Of a stretch of DNA of 64,000 nucleotides, positions 62,378 through 64,000 are shown in pieces. The DNA comes from Terriglobia bacterium (GTDB taxonomy: Bacteria > Acidobacteriota > Terriglobia > Terriglobales > Acidobacteriaceae). Under the pieces are notes generated by a model. It worked only from the letters and a program-made list of their open reading frames with translations. It was not told where the DNA came from and did not search any database. Within the stretch, counting starts at the first letter, position 1, and every line of letters starts with the position of its first letter. The stretch lies in assembly GCA_020073565.1 (NCBI GenBank), contig JAIQEY010000006.1, positions 1-64,000 on the forward strand, in the 5' to 3' direction. The translations under genes and the position numbers were made by a program.

Positions 62378-64000
62378 TTACGTCGATCCGAGAGCTTCCA
62401 AAACATCTACCGCCGAGGCGTAACGTCCCATCGGAGCGCTGATCTGCGCGCCCTGCACCCGGTCACGAACCGCCGTCAGCATCTCACGCGCAATCGCCAC
62501 CCCTTCCTCGCGAGCCGCTTCCGGGGTCGCAGCCTTCGTCATCCGGTTGAGAATTTCATCCGGTACGGACACCCGCAGCTCGTTCTTCATGAACTCCGCG
62601 TTCCGCACGCTTACCAGCGGCCAGATTCCGGCTACTACCGGAATGCGGCAGTGCTCGATCCGTTTCAGGAAGTTCTCAAGCAGGCTGAGGTCGAAAACCG
62701 GCTGGGTGACCGCGTATTCCGCGCCCGCCTGTACCTTGTATTCGAAACGCCGGATCTCTTCGTCCAGATTGGGCAACCCCGGATTGGCGCCCACGCCAAT
62801 CACAAAACTTGTCCCAGTGCCGATCGGGTTGCCGCCTAAATCCAGTCCCCGGTTCAGGTTGTGGACGATGTTGACCAGACCGATGGAGTCCACGTCGAAC
62901 ACCGCCGTGGCGTCCGGATAATTCCCCATCTTCGGTGGATCCCCAGTAATGCAGATCAAATTGCGAATCCCGGTCGCCGCGGCGCCCAGCAAGTCTGACT
63001 GGATGCCGAGCACATTACGGTCGCGGCATGTGTAATGGAGAATCGCTTCGATCCCTACCATCTGCTGCATCAGCAACGACAGCGCCTGGTTGCTCATACG
63101 GGCCGATGCGCGCGGGCTGTCCGGAATGTTGATGGCATCCACCCCAACGGATTTGACGAACTTGGCCCCCTCCACTTCCTTTCGAATGTCGATTCCCTTG
63201 GGCGGCACGATTTCGACCATCGTCACGAACTGCCCAGCCGCAATCTTTGCCCCCAGTCGCGAGCGCTCAGCCATGGGAATCGCGGCCAAAGCCGGAGTTG
63301 CGGCGTGGGAATGGACTGCCTCTGCGATCGCCGTCTTGGCGCGCGCATCTCCGGCCCGCAGCGCCGATTTCATGGCGCGAATGTGTTCGGGCGTAGTTCC
63401 GCAGCATCCGCCAATGAGCCGGACCCCGGCCGCCACAAACTTTCGCGCATAGCTCGCCATGTATTCCGGCGAACACAGGTAGATATTCCGACCTTCGACC
63501 GACCGGGGCATGCCGGCGTTCGGTTGTGCGGCCAGGGGCAGGGAAGTGACGGCACGAACGCGCTCAATCGCCTCCAGCATCGCCACCGGTCCCACGCTGC
63601 AGTTGATCCCGAGTACATCCACATTCCATTCCGAAAGGCGCGCCGCGAAGGCCTCAGAATCGGAGCCGTCGAGGCAGTTGCCGTCTTCGTCAATCGTGAC
63701 CTGCGCAACGACTGGAATGTTCGGATTCACCTCGCGGCAGGCGAGCACTGCCTGATGTAACTCTTCAACATAGCCGAAGGTTTCCAGCATCAGCAGGTCT
63801 ACGCCGCCTTCGACCAGCGCGGCGACTTGTTCGCGGAACGACGCGCGGGCTTCTTCAAACGAAATCTTGCCCAGGGGCTCGATGCGAATTCCCAATGGAC
63901 CAACCGACCCGGCCACCCAGACATCGAAGCTCTTGGCGGCATCGCGCGCCACATGAGCGCCCGCCAGATTGATGTCGCGCACACGGTCGGCCAGGCTGTG
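62378..64000 (-). CDS. Bifunctional homocysteine S-methyltransferase/MTHFR, partial at the window end
   Basis: At least 540 codons; the true start lies beyond 64000. The N-terminal homocysteine methyltransferase part has LETFGYVEE, GINCSVGP and GGCCGTTPEHI, giving the three zinc Cys. The C-terminal half is a MetF barrel (VEIVPPKG, then LICITGDPPKMG, then EYAVTQPVFD). This fusion makes methionine from homocysteine and methylene-THF chemistry in one chain. It coexists with the MetF-MetV protein at 17121-18731. Confidence 0.93.
   Translation of the reverse strand, partial: HSLADRVRDINLAGAHVARDAAKSFDVWVAGSVGPLGIRIEPLGKISFEEARASFREQVAALVEGGVDLLMLETFGYVEELHQAVLACREVNPNIPVVAQVTIDEDGNCLDGSDSEAFAARLSEWNVDVLGINCSVGPVAMLEAIERVRAVTSLPLAAQPNAGMPRSVEGRNIYLCSPEYMASYARKFVAAGVRLIGGCCGTTPEHIRAMKSALRAGDARAKTAIAEAVHSHAATPALAAIPMAERSRLGAKIAAGQFVTMVEIVPPKGIDIRKEVEGAKFVKSVGVDAINIPDSPRASARMSNQALSLLMQQMVGIEAILHYTCRDRNVLGIQSDLLGAAATGIRNLICITGDPPKMGNYPDATAVFDVDSIGLVNIVHNLNRGLDLGGNPIGTGTSFVIGVGANPGLPNLDEEIRRFEYKVQAGAEYAVTQPVFDLSLLENFLKRIEHCRIPVVAGIWPLVSVRNAEFMKNELRVSVPDEILNRMTKAATPEAAREEGVAIAREMLTAVRDRVQGAQISAPMGRYASAVDVLEALGST

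Noticed and set aside
1-64000. CRISPR arrays, tRNA or rRNA genes, prophage, integron
   Set aside because: No regularly spaced repeats, cloverleaf-like anticodon/T-loop patterns, or phage structural genes were seen.

Overview
The window looks like chromosomal DNA of a soil-type Acidobacteriota (Koribacter/Terriglobia-like). This is inferred from gene content, not from a marker gene: an Oar-like TonB receptor with a carboxypeptidase-type plug domain, a large sortilin-type BNR-repeat protein, DUF4126 and DUF4337 proteins, secreted lipocalin-like proteins, and REP-like palindromes beside a decayed REP-associated transposase. The DNA is GC-rich, genes sit in short operons, GTG and TTG starts are common, and no tRNA, rRNA, CRISPR array or prophage was recognised.

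Region by region. 0-6 kb (minus): a respiratory module of small cytochrome c, HybA-like ferredoxin and HybB-like quinol-interacting membrane protein, coupled by 4-14 bp overlaps to a haem-motif histidine kinase and a sigma-54-dependent response regulator; no catalytic subunit is present. 6-12 kb: DUF4337, YjbQ, FtsK, a secreted beta-rich protein and UppP. 12-16.3 kb (plus): Oar-like receptor plus a tiny TonB C-terminal protein. 16.3-18.7 kb (minus): a corrinoid-type methyl-THF methyltransferase and a MetF-MetV fusion. 18.9-22 kb: SH3/TPR protein, RpiR regulator, GNAT protein. 22-33 kb: central carbon metabolism (DHOD-like protein, pyruvate:ferredoxin oxidoreductase, porin, OFA-family transporter, acetyl-CoA synthetase), with CRP-type palindromes between the oxidoreductase and the porin. 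33-39 kb: a candidate 50-residue selenoprotein with its own SECIS-like hairpin, a PilZ protein, a small protein with near-consensus promoter and terminator, DUF4126, RibBA with an eroded cyclohydrolase half, and a MerR regulator. 39-50 kb: BNR-repeat protein, YtxH/coiled-coil pair, zinc-ribbon protein, orphan antitoxin-like HTH, lipoprotein, a REP/RAYT remnant zone, an SDR and a secreted TPR protein. 50-64 kb: Fis-type regulator, CvpA, PurC, SMC with an acidic head insertion, secreted hydrolase, lipoprotein, cupin, prenyl synthase, receiver-like protein, XseB and a bifunctional homocysteine methyltransferase/MTHFR cut by the window end.

The most interesting item is the short ORF at 33083-33235 (minus). 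A 29-codon membrane peptide ends in TGA, and the same frame continues for 20 codons carrying a conserved-looking Cys. Immediately after the TGA lies a GC-rich hairpin with a GGU apical loop at the position expected of a bacterial SECIS. This predicts a small membrane selenoprotein. Secondary points are the RibBA domain decay, the orphan haem-sensing HybAB module, the shared CRP-like palindromes and the REP/RAYT decay zone.
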